In this document: positions 8,772-15,712 of the stretch, in pieces
Layout of the letters: every line of letters starts with the position of its first letter
Numbering within the stretch: the stretch's first letter is position 1
The notes under the pieces: generated by a model
Seen by the model: only the letters and a program-made list of their open reading frames with translations
Database searches by the model: none
Told to the model about the DNA's origin: nothing
Translations under genes and position numbers: made by a program
Assembly: GCF_023008405.1 (NCBI RefSeq)
Contig: NZ_CP095376.1
Coordinates: 3,124,001-3,188,000 of the forward strand
DNA from: Amycolatopsis sp. FBCC-B4732
GTDB lineage: Bacteria > Actinomycetota > Actinomycetes > Mycobacteriales > Pseudonocardiaceae
Length of the DNA: 64,000 nucleotides
Direction of reading: 5' to 3'

Positions 8772-10172
8772 CTAGAGCACCTCCGGCGGGGTGTTGCCCG
8801 CCGCCACGATCGCCCGCCGCACCGGCACCAGCCACACCAGCACCAGACCCGCCGCGAAGAAGATCACCAGCGCCACGATGGCCAGCCGGAACGACCCCGT
8901 CGCCTGCCCGACCCCGGCGAACACCAGCGGCCCCAGCCACGACGTCCCGCGCTCGCCCACGACGTAGAGCGAGTAGTACTGGGCGTCCTTGCCCGCCGGG
9001 ATCATCTGGCTGAACAACGACCGCGACAGCGCGTTCGTTCCCCCCAGCACCAGCCCGATCCCCACCGCCACCGCGAGGAACTGCAGCATCTGCTTCGGCT
9101 GCACGAAGTACGCCCCGGCCAGCACCACGACCCACAGCACGAGGCTGCCCAGGATCGTCCGCTTCGCCCCGATCCGCCGCGCCACCAGCCCGTGCAGCGT
9201 CCCGCCCAGGTACGCCACGAACTGGATCACCAGGATCGTCATGATCAGCACGCTGTTGCCGAAGCCCAGCTCGTCCTTGCCGTACTGCGCCGACACCGTG
9301 ACCACCGTGTTGATGCCGTCGGTGAAGACCAGGTAGCTGCCCAGGAAGGCCAGCGTCAACGGGTACGCCTTCGCCGACACCAGCGTCTGCCGCAGCTCCG
9401 CGAAGCCCGCCCGCAGCACCGTCCGGCCCGGCACGACGTCGACCGGGGTGTGCCGGCGGGGGAGCCGGCGCACCGCCGGGATCGTGAACGCCGCCCACCA
9501 CAGCCCCGAGGTCAGGAAACAGATCTGCACCGCCATGCCCTCGCTGACCCCGAACGTGGCGTGCCCGAGGTAGAACCCCAGCTGCAGCGCCAGCGCCAGC
9601 CCGCCACCCAGGTACCCGAACGCCCAGCCCTTCGCCGAGATGTCGTCCCGCTCGTCCGGGCTCCCGATGTCCACCAGGAACGAGTAGTAGACGACCAGCG
9701 AACCGCCGTAACCGATGTTCGCGATGATGAACAGCACCACGCCCAGCTGCCAGTCCGACCCCGCGAGGAAGAACATCGCCGCCGCGGCCGCCGCACCCAG
9801 GAACGCGAACCCGCCCAGGATCCGCCGCTTGTTGTGACTGCGGTCGGCCACCGCACCCGCGATCGGCAGGACCAGCACCTGCACCACCGTCGCCACCGAC
9901 AGCAGGTAGCCCCACACCGAACCGGCGGGGAAGTGCAGCCCGAACAACGTCACGTCGCAGTTGTGCAGCGTGTCCGCCTTGCCCGCCGCGTTCAGGCAAG
10001 CGCGGTCCCCATTAAGGGTGAAGTTCGTCTTCGCGTCCGCCGCCGCGATCTCGCTCATGGACAACGCGCCGAACACCGTCGTCGACGACGAATAGAACGG
10101 CGAATTCGCCCAGTCGTAGAAATACCAGCCCCAGCGCTCGCGCTTGGTCGAGCGCGTCCCGGCCAGCGTCAT
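8772..10172 (-). CDS. Atg22/UMF1-family MFS transporter
   Basis: 466 residues; ATG with AAGGAG nine bases upstream. Integral membrane protein with about twelve hydrophobic segments. The N-terminal ERWGWYFYDWANSPFYSSS is the family signature, followed by an extracellular loop with two cysteines (RACLNAAGKADTLHNCD) and the MFS loop AGAVADRSHNKRR. Fungal Atg22 exports amino acids from vacuoles; bacterial substrates are unknown. It ends 21 bp before tdk and probably shares a transcript with it. It is divergent from the Rpf-like gene. Confidence 0.85.
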   Translation of the reverse strand: MTLAGTRSTKRERWGWYFYDWANSPFYSSSTTVFGALSMSEIAAADAKTNFTLNGDRACLNAAGKADTLHNCDVTLFGLHFPAGSVWGYLLSVATVVQVLVLPIAGAVADRSHNKRRILGGFAFLGAAAAAAMFFLAGSDWQLGVVLFIIANIGYGGSLVVYYSFLVDIGSPDERDDISAKGWAFGYLGGGLALALQLGFYLGHATFGVSEGMAVQICFLTSGLWWAAFTIPAVRRLPRRHTPVDVVPGRTVLRAGFAELRQTLVSAKAYPLTLAFLGSYLVFTDGINTVVTVSAQYGKDELGFGNSVLIMTILVIQFVAYLGGTLHGLVARRIGAKRTILGSLVLWVVVLAGAYFVQPKQMLQFLAVAVGIGLVLGGTNALSRSLFSQMIPAGKDAQYYSLYVVGERGTSWLGPLVFAGVGQATGSFRLAIVALVIFFAAGLVLVWLVPVRRAIVAAGNTPPEVL

Positions 10173-10381
10173 CCACGGCTCCTTCGAATCAAGAACTTCC
10201 AGGTCAGCGCGGAGACTACTGGGAGGTAGCGACGACGCTCACAGCACCGCCGAAACCGTGTCCGGTTTGTCGCATCGCGCGCATCCGCCACTTCCGGGGC
10301 AATCACGGTCCCGCCGTCACCGCGTGTCGCGAACAGATGTGAACGGTGTTTCATGTGAGACTGAGGCGCGCAGTGTGTCCC

Positions 10382-10410
10382 TTGTGGTCAGTGGGGCACA
10401 CTCCTACTGT
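10382..10410 (+). promoter_or_regulatory. Candidate leaderless promoter of the Rpf-like gene
   Basis: TTGTGG (10382-10387), a 17-bp spacer and TACTGT (10405-10410), with six bases to the ATG at 10417. A near-perfect inverted repeat AGTGTGTCCC / GGGGCACACT (10372-10381 and 10393-10402) straddles the -35 and spacer and could be an operator. The rest of the 244-bp divergent gap shows nothing further; the sequence lacks the conserved blocks of a ydaO c-di-AMP riboswitch. Confidence 0.5.
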
Positions 10411-10416
10411 GCTCCC

Positions 10417-11088
10417 ATGATCCAGATCCGGAGACGCACCGTCGCGAGAGTCCTGCTCCTCGCCTTCGCCGCCATGGGTCTGCAGCTGACCATCCCCGCC
10501 GTCGCCTCCGCGGACCCCGCGCCGACCGCCTGGGCCAAGCTCCGCATGTGCGAATCCAGCGGCCGCTACGCCACCAACACCGGCAACGGCTACTACGGCG
10601 CCTACCAGTTCGACCTGCCCACCTGGCGCAGCGTCGGCGGCACCGGCCGCCCCGACCAGGCCGCACCCGCCGAACAGGACTACCGCGCCCTCTACCTCTA
10701 CCGCATGCGCGGCTGGCAACCCTGGCAGTGCGCCGGCATGCTCAAGCTCGCCGGCGACGCCGACGCCCGCAGCAAGCGCGTCCCCACCTACGCCGACTCC
10801 GCCTACATCGGTGGCGGCCCCGCACCCCAGCCCACCCCGCCGCCCCCCGGCGGCCCGATGCCCGCCTGGCCCGGCGTCGTCTACTCCTACGGCGACTGCG
10901 CCGCCCCGCTCAAGGCCTTCCAGCTCCGCATGAACGCCTACGGCTACGGCTTCACCGGCACCGGCTGCTACTACGACAAGACCCGCACCGCCGTCCTCGA
11001 CCTCCAACGCGCCAACGGCATCAAGGACAGCGGCCTCCTCGGCCCCAAGACCTGGACCGCCGCCTGGCAGGGCAAAGCACCCCGCTGA
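10417..11088 (+). CDS. Secreted Rpf-like transglycosylase with peptidoglycan-binding domain
   Basis: 223 residues. A basic N-terminus and hydrophobic core give a signal peptide with a likely cut after AVASA (about 32). The Rpf/lysozyme-like domain spans ~36-105: WAKLRMCESSGRYATNTGN with the catalytic Glu46, YYGAYQFDLPTWRSVGG, and a closing GWQPWQCAG cysteine that would pair with Cys45. A Pro-rich linker (APQPTPPPPGG) leads to a C-terminal PG-binding-1 repeat from ~150 (LKAFQLRMNAYGYGFTG ... LDLQRANGIKDSGLLGPKTW). Role: peptidoglycan cleavage and resuscitation/growth stimulation. The start is chosen for the signal peptide and the promoter geometry. Confidence 0.88.
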   Translation: MIQIRRRTVARVLLLAFAAMGLQLTIPAVASADPAPTAWAKLRMCESSGRYATNTGNGYYGAYQFDLPTWRSVGGTGRPDQAAPAEQDYRALYLYRMRGWQPWQCAGMLKLAGDADARSKRVPTYADSAYIGGGPAPQPTPPPPGGPMPAWPGVVYSYGDCAAPLKAFQLRMNAYGYGFTGTGCYYDKTRTAVLDLQRANGIKDSGLLGPKTWTAAWQGKAPR

Positions 11089-11092
11089 CCCC

Positions 11093-11138
11093 CTCGTGAG
11101 TGGTCAGGGCGGTCAGAACCGCCCCAACCACTCACGAG
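11093..11138. terminator. GTGAGTG-type bidirectional hairpin
   Basis: CTCGTGAGTGGT pairs with ACCACTCACGAG (12 bp), then a 2x2 internal loop, then GGGCGGT with ACCGCCC (7 bp) and a four-base loop. It lies between converging genes and contains the TGA stop of the GDPD gene on the minus strand. The same design occurs at 57923-57966. Confidence 0.8.
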
Positions 11139-11923
11139 CCCTGCGACCGCTGCCACGCACCCCGCTCGATCAGCACCTCGCGCAGCAGGTCCGGCCGGTC
11201 CGTCACGATCCCGTGCACCCCCAGGTCCAGCAGCATCCGCATCTCCGCCGGATCGTCGATCGTCCACGTGTGCACCTCGATCCCGGACCGACCCGCGATC
11301 GACACGAACGCCTTGTCCACCACCCGCAACGCACCCTGCCGCACCGGCACCTGCGCCATCGCCCCCAGCACCAGCCGGCCCAGGGGGAGCAGCGGCAGCT
11401 TCCCCCGCGCCCACAACGCGAACGCCGACCGCGGCCCCATCGCCGTCACCAGCTTCGGCCCCGCCAGCTTCCGCAACCGCATCAAACGCGCGTCCGAAAA
11501 CGCCGCCGCCGCCACCCGGTCATGCGCACCCGTCCGCTCCAGCACCCGCACGAACGGCTCCACCGCCCGATCCACCTTCACGTCGATGTTGAACCGCGCG
11601 TCCGGGAGCTCCTCCAGCACTTCCTCCAACCGCGACAACGGCACCTTCCCATCGACCTTGACGCCCTTCAGCTGCTCCCACGTCTGCGCCGCGATCGCCC
11701 CGGCACCATCGGTCGTCCGGTCCAGGTTCGCGTCGTGGTGCACCACCACCACACCGTCCGCCGTCGCGTGCACGTCCGTCTCGAGGTACCGGTACCCCTC
11801 CGCGCACGCCCGCTGGAACGCCGGCAGCGAATTCTCCAACCCGTCCAGCTCATCGAGGTGCCACCCCCGGTGCGCGAAGGCGCGGGGGAGCGGATCGGCC
11901 AGGTACGGGAACGACGGCTGCAT
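11132..11923 (-). CDS. Glycerophosphodiester phosphodiesterase
   Basis: 263 residues from the ATG at 11923, chosen because GGGGG lies just upstream and homologues begin close to the barrel; ATG 11947 would add eight residues. It hydrolyses glycerophosphodiesters to glycerol-3-phosphate. GDPD motifs: [16 protein letters not shown], then [11 protein letters not shown] and [15 protein letters not shown], and C-terminal EVHTWTIDD and [10 protein letters not shown]. No signal peptide is visible, so it is probably cytoplasmic. Its stop is embedded in the hairpin shared with the Rpf-like gene. Confidence 0.9.
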   Translation of the reverse strand: MQPSFPYLADPLPRAFAHRGWHLDELDGLENSLPAFQRACAEGYRYLETDVHATADGVVVVHHDANLDRTTDGAGAIAAQTWEQLKGVKVDGKVPLSRLEEVLEELPDARFNIDVKVDRAVEPFVRVLERTGAHDRVAAAAFSDARLMRLRKLAGPKLVTAMGPRSAFALWARGKLPLLPLGRLVLGAMAQVPVRQGALRVVDKAFVSIAGRSGIEVHTWTIDDPAEMRMLLDLGVHGIVTDRPDLLREVLIERGAWQRSQGS

Positions 11924-11989
11924 CCCCCAAGTGTGCACTTCCGCCATGACCCCGGCATGACCCGGCGATGGCCAGCTAGGGTCTCCCGG

Positions 11990-12361
11990 GTGAGGGAAGC
12001 CGCCGAACTGACCCAGCTCGAACCCGTCCCGGCCCGCCGCGGCGCCCCCAAGCACTGCGGCTGGTGCGGCCGCCGCCTCCCGGAAGCCGGCAACGTCGGC
12101 CGACGGCGCCGCTACTGCGGCCAATCCTGCCGCCAGCGCGCCTACGAACGCCGCACCGCACTCCAGCGAAGCGGACTGCCCGAAGACGCCGTCGTGCTCT
12201 CCGACACCGAGATCGCCGCCCTCCAGGACCGCCTCTTCCAGCTCCGCTGCGCCGCCGAAGACATCGTCACCGCCGTCGACGACGGAGCGGACGCCCGCGA
12301 ACTACGCGGACTCGCCGACGAAATCGCCCGCGCCGCCAAGGACCTCGAACAACTCCGCTGA
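11990..12361 (+). CDS. Small protein with N-terminal zinc-finger-like motif
   Basis: 123 residues; GTG start, no clear ribosome binding site. The motif HCGWCGRRLP, a basic linker GRRRRYCGQSCRQRAYERR, and then a helical acidic C-terminal half make up the protein. The C-x2-C ... C-x3-C pattern with the trailing RQRAYERR resembles CGNR-type and MYND-like finger ends and suggests nucleic-acid binding. I do not recognise a named family. A similar CG..LP..RG.RARFC signature opens the coiled-coil protein at 37345-38397. It is convergent with the recombinase, ending 4 bp before its stop. Confidence 0.7.
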   Translation: MREAAELTQLEPVPARRGAPKHCGWCGRRLPEAGNVGRRRRYCGQSCRQRAYERRTALQRSGLPEDAVVLSDTEIAALQDRLFQLRCAAEDIVTAVDDGADARELRGLADEIARAAKDLEQLR

Positions 12362-12365
12362 CCCC

Positions 12366-13337
12366 TCACGACCCCGCGCCCAACCCGTCCAGGGCCCGGT
12401 ACGTCCGGTTGCTCGCCGCCGCCGCACGCTGCTCACGACCCGTCGCCTCGATGTAGTTCTGGCTCGTCGCCAAGCTCGCGTGCCCCAGCAACGCCATGAT
12501 CTCCGACGCCGTCGCCCCGTCCTCTGCCAACCGCGTCGCGAACGTGTGCCGCAACGCGTGCAAGTTCGCCCCCGCCGGCACCCGGTCGTGCAACCCCGCA
12601 CCCCGGTAACACGACTTCACCAGGTACTCCAGCGCACCCCGCCCGATCGGCTCACCCGCCCGGTCCAGCAGCAACGGCGAACCAGGGGAGGACCGCACGT
12701 TCGGGAACCGCACCCGGCACGACTCCCGGTACCGCTCGATCAGCTCCGCCAGCACCGGCTGCACCGGGATCGACCGATCCCGGCTGCCCTTGCCCTTCAC
12801 GTGCAACCGCAGCTCACCCGCACGCCCCACCAGCGACCGCGACGTCAGCGCCCGCATCTCCGCCGCCCGCAACCCCGCCACCAGCCCCAGCGCGATCACC
12901 AGCACGTCCCGCTCCGGCCACGGATCCCGCGCGCGCCGCGACCCGGCGGCGGCCGCCGACAGCAGCTGCTCCGGGGTTTCCTCACCCCGCAACGGCTTCG
13001 GCGTCAACGCCGGCGTCCGCGGCCGCGCCACCGCACCCATCGGGTTGCCCGGCAGCAAGCCGTCGGCCACGCAGAACGTCAGGAACTGGTTCCACGTCGA
13101 CCACGCCCGCAGCACCGAGCTCTTCGCGTGCCCGTCCGCGAACGCGCCGAACGCCGACCGCAGCGCCGGTCCGGTCAGCTCGGCCACCTCCAGGTCCTCG
13201 GCGGGGCGGCCGAGCTCCGAAACCAGGAGAGTGGTGATCCCGGCGAGGTCCCGCCGGTAGGCGTCGGTGGTGTGCGGCGAGTCCTTGCGCGGCCGGCGGG
13301 CGGCGAAGAAGGCTTGCTGTGCCTCGGAAAGCCTCAT
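12366..13337 (-). CDS. Tyrosine recombinase (XerC/D-like) next to dif
   Basis: 323 residues from ATG 13337 (MRLSEAQQAFFAARRP); in-frame ATGs up to 13409 lie inside the palindrome at 13385-13426 and would add a non-conserved-looking leader. N-terminal SAM-like core-binding domain (~8-100), then the catalytic domain with Arg157 (GLVAGLRAAEMR), Lys181 (HVKGKG), H260-x-x-R263 (HALRHTFATRL), His286 (LLGHASLAT) and Tyr295 (SQNYIEA), i.e. the full RKHRHY set. The size matches Xer proteins rather than phage integrases, and there are no phage genes nearby. The canonical XerC/XerD of the genome are not in view, so this may be a third, dif-linked recombinase. Confidence 0.88.
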   Translation of the reverse strand: MRLSEAQQAFFAARRPRKDSPHTTDAYRRDLAGITTLLVSELGRPAEDLEVAELTGPALRSAFGAFADGHAKSSVLRAWSTWNQFLTFCVADGLLPGNPMGAVARPRTPALTPKPLRGEETPEQLLSAAAAGSRRARDPWPERDVLVIALGLVAGLRAAEMRALTSRSLVGRAGELRLHVKGKGSRDRSIPVQPVLAELIERYRESCRVRFPNVRSSPGSPLLLDRAGEPIGRGALEYLVKSCYRGAGLHDRVPAGANLHALRHTFATRLAEDGATASEIMALLGHASLATSQNYIEATGREQRAAAASNRTYRALDGLGAGS

Positions 13338-13384
13338 GTGGATCTTGTACCGCACAGCACCGACAATTCCGGTGCCCGGGTCCC

Positions 13385-13426
13385 CCGACATTTCATGCAT
13401 AATTGCCATTATGCATGAAATGTCGG
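13385..13426. repeat. 42-bp perfect AT-rich palindrome, dif-like core
   Basis: Left arm CCGACATTTCATGCATAAT (13385-13403), loop TGCC, right arm the exact reverse complement (13408-13426). Read as a Xer site it has arms TTCATGCATAA and TTATGCATGAA around a 6-bp spacer TTGCCA, matching the GCATAA-N6-TTATG layout of bacterial dif sites. It lies 47 bp upstream of the preferred recombinase start, so it could be a recombination site, an autoregulatory operator, or both. Its AT content stands out sharply from the surrounding DNA. Confidence 0.85.
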
Positions 13427-13867
13427 TTTAGCCCGGAGTGGCCCCCTGGGGGATCCGGGTCTTTCGCGAAGGCGATTTCAGGCCCCGAATCGCCTCTCGA
13501 TGTCCACGACGGGGATGCGCACGTATGTTCGAGTACCCGGCCGGCCGTGGGTCGCCTCAGGAGGCCGGATGACCCGAGGCGACCCACGACGACGTTTTGC
13601 GTCGTCGACCTGACATCTCCGGAGACCCACTTGACCCTAGAGTTTCGTCACCGTGACGTTTTGGGGTCGAGTGGCAGGACATCGGCTCTGCGGCTCCAGG
13701 GGATGCTCCTGCGACCCCCAGAAGGCGCCTTCAGGGTTGCGTGGCGCCTGACGCGGGAGAACGGCGGACCGTAAACCTCAGGAGAAGCCGTCCTGGCGAA
13801 GCGAACACACCACCGCCGGGCCCCGGCTTTGGCACCCCTCCTGGCTTCCCGTCGCAGCGTGTCCCTA
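13427..13867. other. Non-coding structured spacer between palindrome and dif
   Basis: About 440 bp without a credible gene: the only open frame (13403-13774, plus) lacks the high third-position GC of real genes here. It holds a 13-bp inverted repeat CGTGGGTCGCCTC / GAGGCGACCCACG (13546-13558 and 13576-13588, 17-base loop), and abutting it CGACGACG / CGTCGTCG (13587-13594 and 13600-13607). Further short dyads follow (GTCACCGTGAC near 13650). A terminus-specific DNA structure or an untranslated RNA are possible; nothing proves either. Confidence 0.6.
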
Positions 13868-13895
13868 AGTGCCGATAATGTACATTATGTCAAGT
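13868..13895. other. dif: Chromosomal dif site (XerCD recombination site)
   Basis: 28 bp made of AGTGCCGATAA (XerC-side arm), TGTACA (spacer) and TTATGTCAAGT (XerD-side arm). It agrees with the actinobacterial dif consensus I recall, TTSRCCGATAATVNACATT followed by ATGTCAAGT, at all positions except the first three. It ends four bases before the stop codon of the SRPBCC gene. It implies a circular chromosome and places this window at the replication terminus. Confidence 0.88.
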
Positions 13896-13899
13896 AACG

Positions 13900-14340
13900 T
13901 CAGTGCCAGTCGCTGATCATGACGTCCCGTGGTGCCGGGGCGCCCTCCCCGGTCTCCACGAGCTGCTTGAGGCTCATCAGGTAGATCGCCCACTTCGTGC
14001 TGCAGTGGTGCATGAACTCGACAGCCTCGCGCCAGCCCTCGTGCTTGAAGAGGACGATCGTGTAGTCGTCGCGCTGCTCCAGGTCCCAGCGGATCGTCGT
14101 GCCGATCCACTCGGGCGGGCCGTCGACGACCTCCCAGCGGACGAGCCGGGCCGGGTCGAGCTCGATGACCTTCATGTCGAAGCCGCCCGGGATGAAGCGG
14201 AACGCGATGACGTCGCCGACGCCGGTCTCCCCTTCGGTCTTCTCGGTCCACCAGCCGGCGAGGCCGTCGATCGTGGTGAGCGCTTCGTAGACCTTGTCCG
14301 GCGTGGCGTTCTGGACGCCGATGCGGTGCAGGATGTCCAT
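13900..14340 (-). CDS. SRPBCC (AHSA1/START-like) protein
   Basis: 146 residues. START-like fold: N-terminal strand MDILHRIGVQNATPDKVYEA, then GLAGWWTEKTEG, RFIPGGFDMKVIELD, VRWEVVDGPPEWIGTTIRWD and a C-terminal helix around MHHCSTKWAIYLMSLKQLVE. It begins two bases after the upstream ArsR stop and is the last gene of the SRPBCC-ArsR-SRPBCC operon. Ligand-binding or stress roles are typical for the family; no specific ligand can be named. Its stop codon lies four bases from dif. Confidence 0.82.
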   Translation of the reverse strand: MDILHRIGVQNATPDKVYEALTTIDGLAGWWTEKTEGETGVGDVIAFRFIPGGFDMKVIELDPARLVRWEVVDGPPEWIGTTIRWDLEQRDDYTIVLFKHEGWREAVEFMHHCSTKWAIYLMSLKQLVETGEGAPAPRDVMISDWH

Positions 14341-14342
14341 TT

Positions 14343-14678
14343 CTACTGCTTCTTCCGTTCGATGGTTTCGGCGATGTGCCTGATGCGGCGGAGCCGGGCG
14401 TCCCAGGCGTTGCCGACGTCGGTGAGCTGCGCGACGGCGCGGGCGAGCTGGGTTTCGTCGACGCGGAACTGCTTTTCGCGTCCTTCGGCCTGTGCGTGCA
14501 CGAGGCCGACGCGGTCGAGGATGGCGAGGTGCTTGGCGACGGCCTGGCGGGTCACCGGGAGGTGCTCGCTGAGGCTGGTCGCGGTCCCCCGGCCTTCGGT
14601 GAGCAGGAGGTCGAGCATGCGGCGGCGGGTGGGGTCGCCGATGGCCGACCAGAGGTCGTCGTCCACGGTGGTGCTCAC
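14343..14678 (-). CDS. ArsR-family transcriptional regulator
   Basis: 111 residues from a GTG that overlaps the previous gene's stop as GTGA (14675-14678), implying translational coupling. The winged helix is clear: WSAIGDPTRRRMLDLLLTEG, then LSEHLPVTRQAVAKHLAILD and GLVHAQAEGREKQFRVD. There are no ArsR/SmtB metal-binding cysteine cluster motifs, so it is probably a non-metal sensor paired with the flanking SRPBCC proteins. Two GCAAC-N5-GTTGC operators lie at the operon promoter. Confidence 0.88.
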   Translation of the reverse strand: MSTTVDDDLWSAIGDPTRRRMLDLLLTEGRGTATSLSEHLPVTRQAVAKHLAILDRVGLVHAQAEGREKQFRVDETQLARAVAQLTDVGNAWDARLRRIRHIAETIERKKQ

Positions 14679-15121
14679 CGGGTGGCCCCCACCTCGGCGG
14701 CGCGGGCGGGCAGGCGGGGCAGGAAGTGGTCCCAGCCGCTTTCGTGGTCGGCGTATTCGGCGGCGATCTTGGCTTCGTCCCAGCCGCGTTCGCGGAAGCC
14801 GGTTTCGGTCATCCGCAGGCGGGTGCCGGTGGCGGTGGGTTCGAGTTCGAAGACGACGAGGAAGGAGTTGCCGGGTGCGGCGGTCTCCCCCTCGGCGTGG
14901 GTCCAGCGGAAGGAGAAGAGCTTCGGCGGGATGGCGTCGACGACGGTGAAGCGGACTTGCTGGCCGTCGAAGGCGATGTGGCCTTCTCCCCCGGGTTCGA
15001 CGGGGTAGTCGGCTTCGTCGGGCCACCATTCGCGGACGTGTTCGGGGTTGCTGACGACGTCGAAGACGACGTCGGGGGTGGCGTCGATGTGGAGTTCGCG
15101 TTCGAGGGTGCCGTGGTCCAT
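14675..15121 (-). CDS. SRPBCC (AHSA1-like) protein
   Basis: 148 residues from ATG 15121 with AGGAG upstream; upstream in-frame ATG 15184 would read through the operator. Sequence features: LHIDATPDVVFDVVSNPEHVREWW, VRFTVVDAIPPKLFSFRW, SFLVVFELEPTATGTRLRM, TETGFRERGWD and a closing helix. First gene of the three-gene operon; the ArsR downstream overlaps it by 4 bp. Family: activator-of-Hsp90-ATPase-like START domain, cytoplasmic, ligand unknown. Confidence 0.85.
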   Translation of the reverse strand: MDHGTLERELHIDATPDVVFDVVSNPEHVREWWPDEADYPVEPGGEGHIAFDGQQVRFTVVDAIPPKLFSFRWTHAEGETAAPGNSFLVVFELEPTATGTRLRMTETGFRERGWDEAKIAAEYADHESGWDHFLPRLPARAAEVGATR

Positions 15122-15135
15122 GTCCGCTCCTTTGT

Positions 15136-15195
15136 GCAACGTTTGGTTGCGTGTCACGTTAGCTCGCGGGGCGCGGATGTGCAACCTTCAGTTGC
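15136..15195 (-). promoter_or_regulatory. ArsR-controlled promoter with two GCAAC-N5-GTTGC operators
   Basis: On the minus strand TTGCAC (15179-15184), a 17-bp spacer and TAACGT (15156-15161) form the promoter of the SRPBCC-ArsR-SRPBCC operon. Two copies of GCAAC-N5-GTTGC lie at 15181-15195, overlapping the -35, and at 15136-15150, just after the start point. That geometry fits autorepression by the operon's ArsR. The upstream operator also lies within the 3' end of the acetyltransferase gene. Confidence 0.75.
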
Positions 15196-15669
15196 GTTGA
15201 GGTCGTGCTGCACCCAGGCGACGTCGTGCCAGGCGCCGTGCTTCCAGCCGACGCGGCGGTAGACGCCCGCCGGCTCGAAGCCGAGGGTGCGGTGCAGTCC
15301 GGCGCTCGCTTCGTTCGGCAGGGTCATGCCGGCGAAGGCGCGGTGGAACCCGCGCTCGCGCAGCCGTTCGAACAGCTCCTCGTACAGGGCGCGCCCGGCG
15401 CCGGTGCGGCGGCGGCCGCGTTCGAGGTAGATGCTCGTTTCGCAGGACCACCGGTAGGCGGCGCGGGCGGCGAACGGGGTGGCGTAGGCGTAGCCGGCGA
15501 TGTGGTCGTCGTCTTCGAGGACGAGCCAGGCGTGGGCCGCGGTGATGCGGCGGGCCATTTCGGTGGTGTCGGGCGCTTCGGTTTCGAAGGAGATGACGGT
15601 GTCGGTGACGTAGGGCGCGTAGATGGCCGCACAGGCGGGGGCGTCGGCGGTGGTGGCATCGCGAATCAT
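15154..15669 (-). CDS. GNAT N-acetyltransferase, phosphinothricin/L-amino-acid type
   Basis: 171 residues. The acetyl-CoA pyrophosphate-binding segment is RGRRRTGAGRALYEELF. The C-terminal block LPNEASAGLHRTLGF, then VYRRVGWKHGAWHDVAWVQ, is characteristic of Bar/PAT and related MnaT-type acetyltransferases acting on phosphinothricin, methionine sulfone or similar amino-acid analogues. It is divergent from the XRE/cupin regulator with a 43-bp gap containing TGGCT-N8-AGCCA (15669-15686), so that regulator probably controls it. The last codons overlap the ArsR operon promoter. Confidence 0.87.
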   Translation of the reverse strand: MIRDATTADAPACAAIYAPYVTDTVISFETEAPDTTEMARRITAAHAWLVLEDDDHIAGYAYATPFAARAAYRWSCETSIYLERGRRRTGAGRALYEELFERLRERGFHRAFAGMTLPNEASAGLHRTLGFEPAGVYRRVGWKHGAWHDVAWVQHDLNATEGCTSAPRELT

Positions 15670-15712
15670 GGCTCATATGGTAGCCAGAATGGGTCGTATA
15701 GTATCCTCGGTT

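Noticed and set aside
10173..10416. Possible ydaO c-di-AMP riboswitch upstream of the Rpf-like gene
   Set aside because: The conserved ydaO blocks are absent, and a leaderless promoter fits the start.
13520..13545. tRNA-like GTTCGAGTACCC segment
   Set aside because: No acceptor or anticodon stems around it, and a similar string occurs by chance within the coiled-coil gene near 38146.
13403..13774. Possible 123-residue plus-strand gene starting in the palindrome
   Set aside because: Poor third-position GC, no ribosome binding site, no recognisable motif; more likely non-coding spacer.
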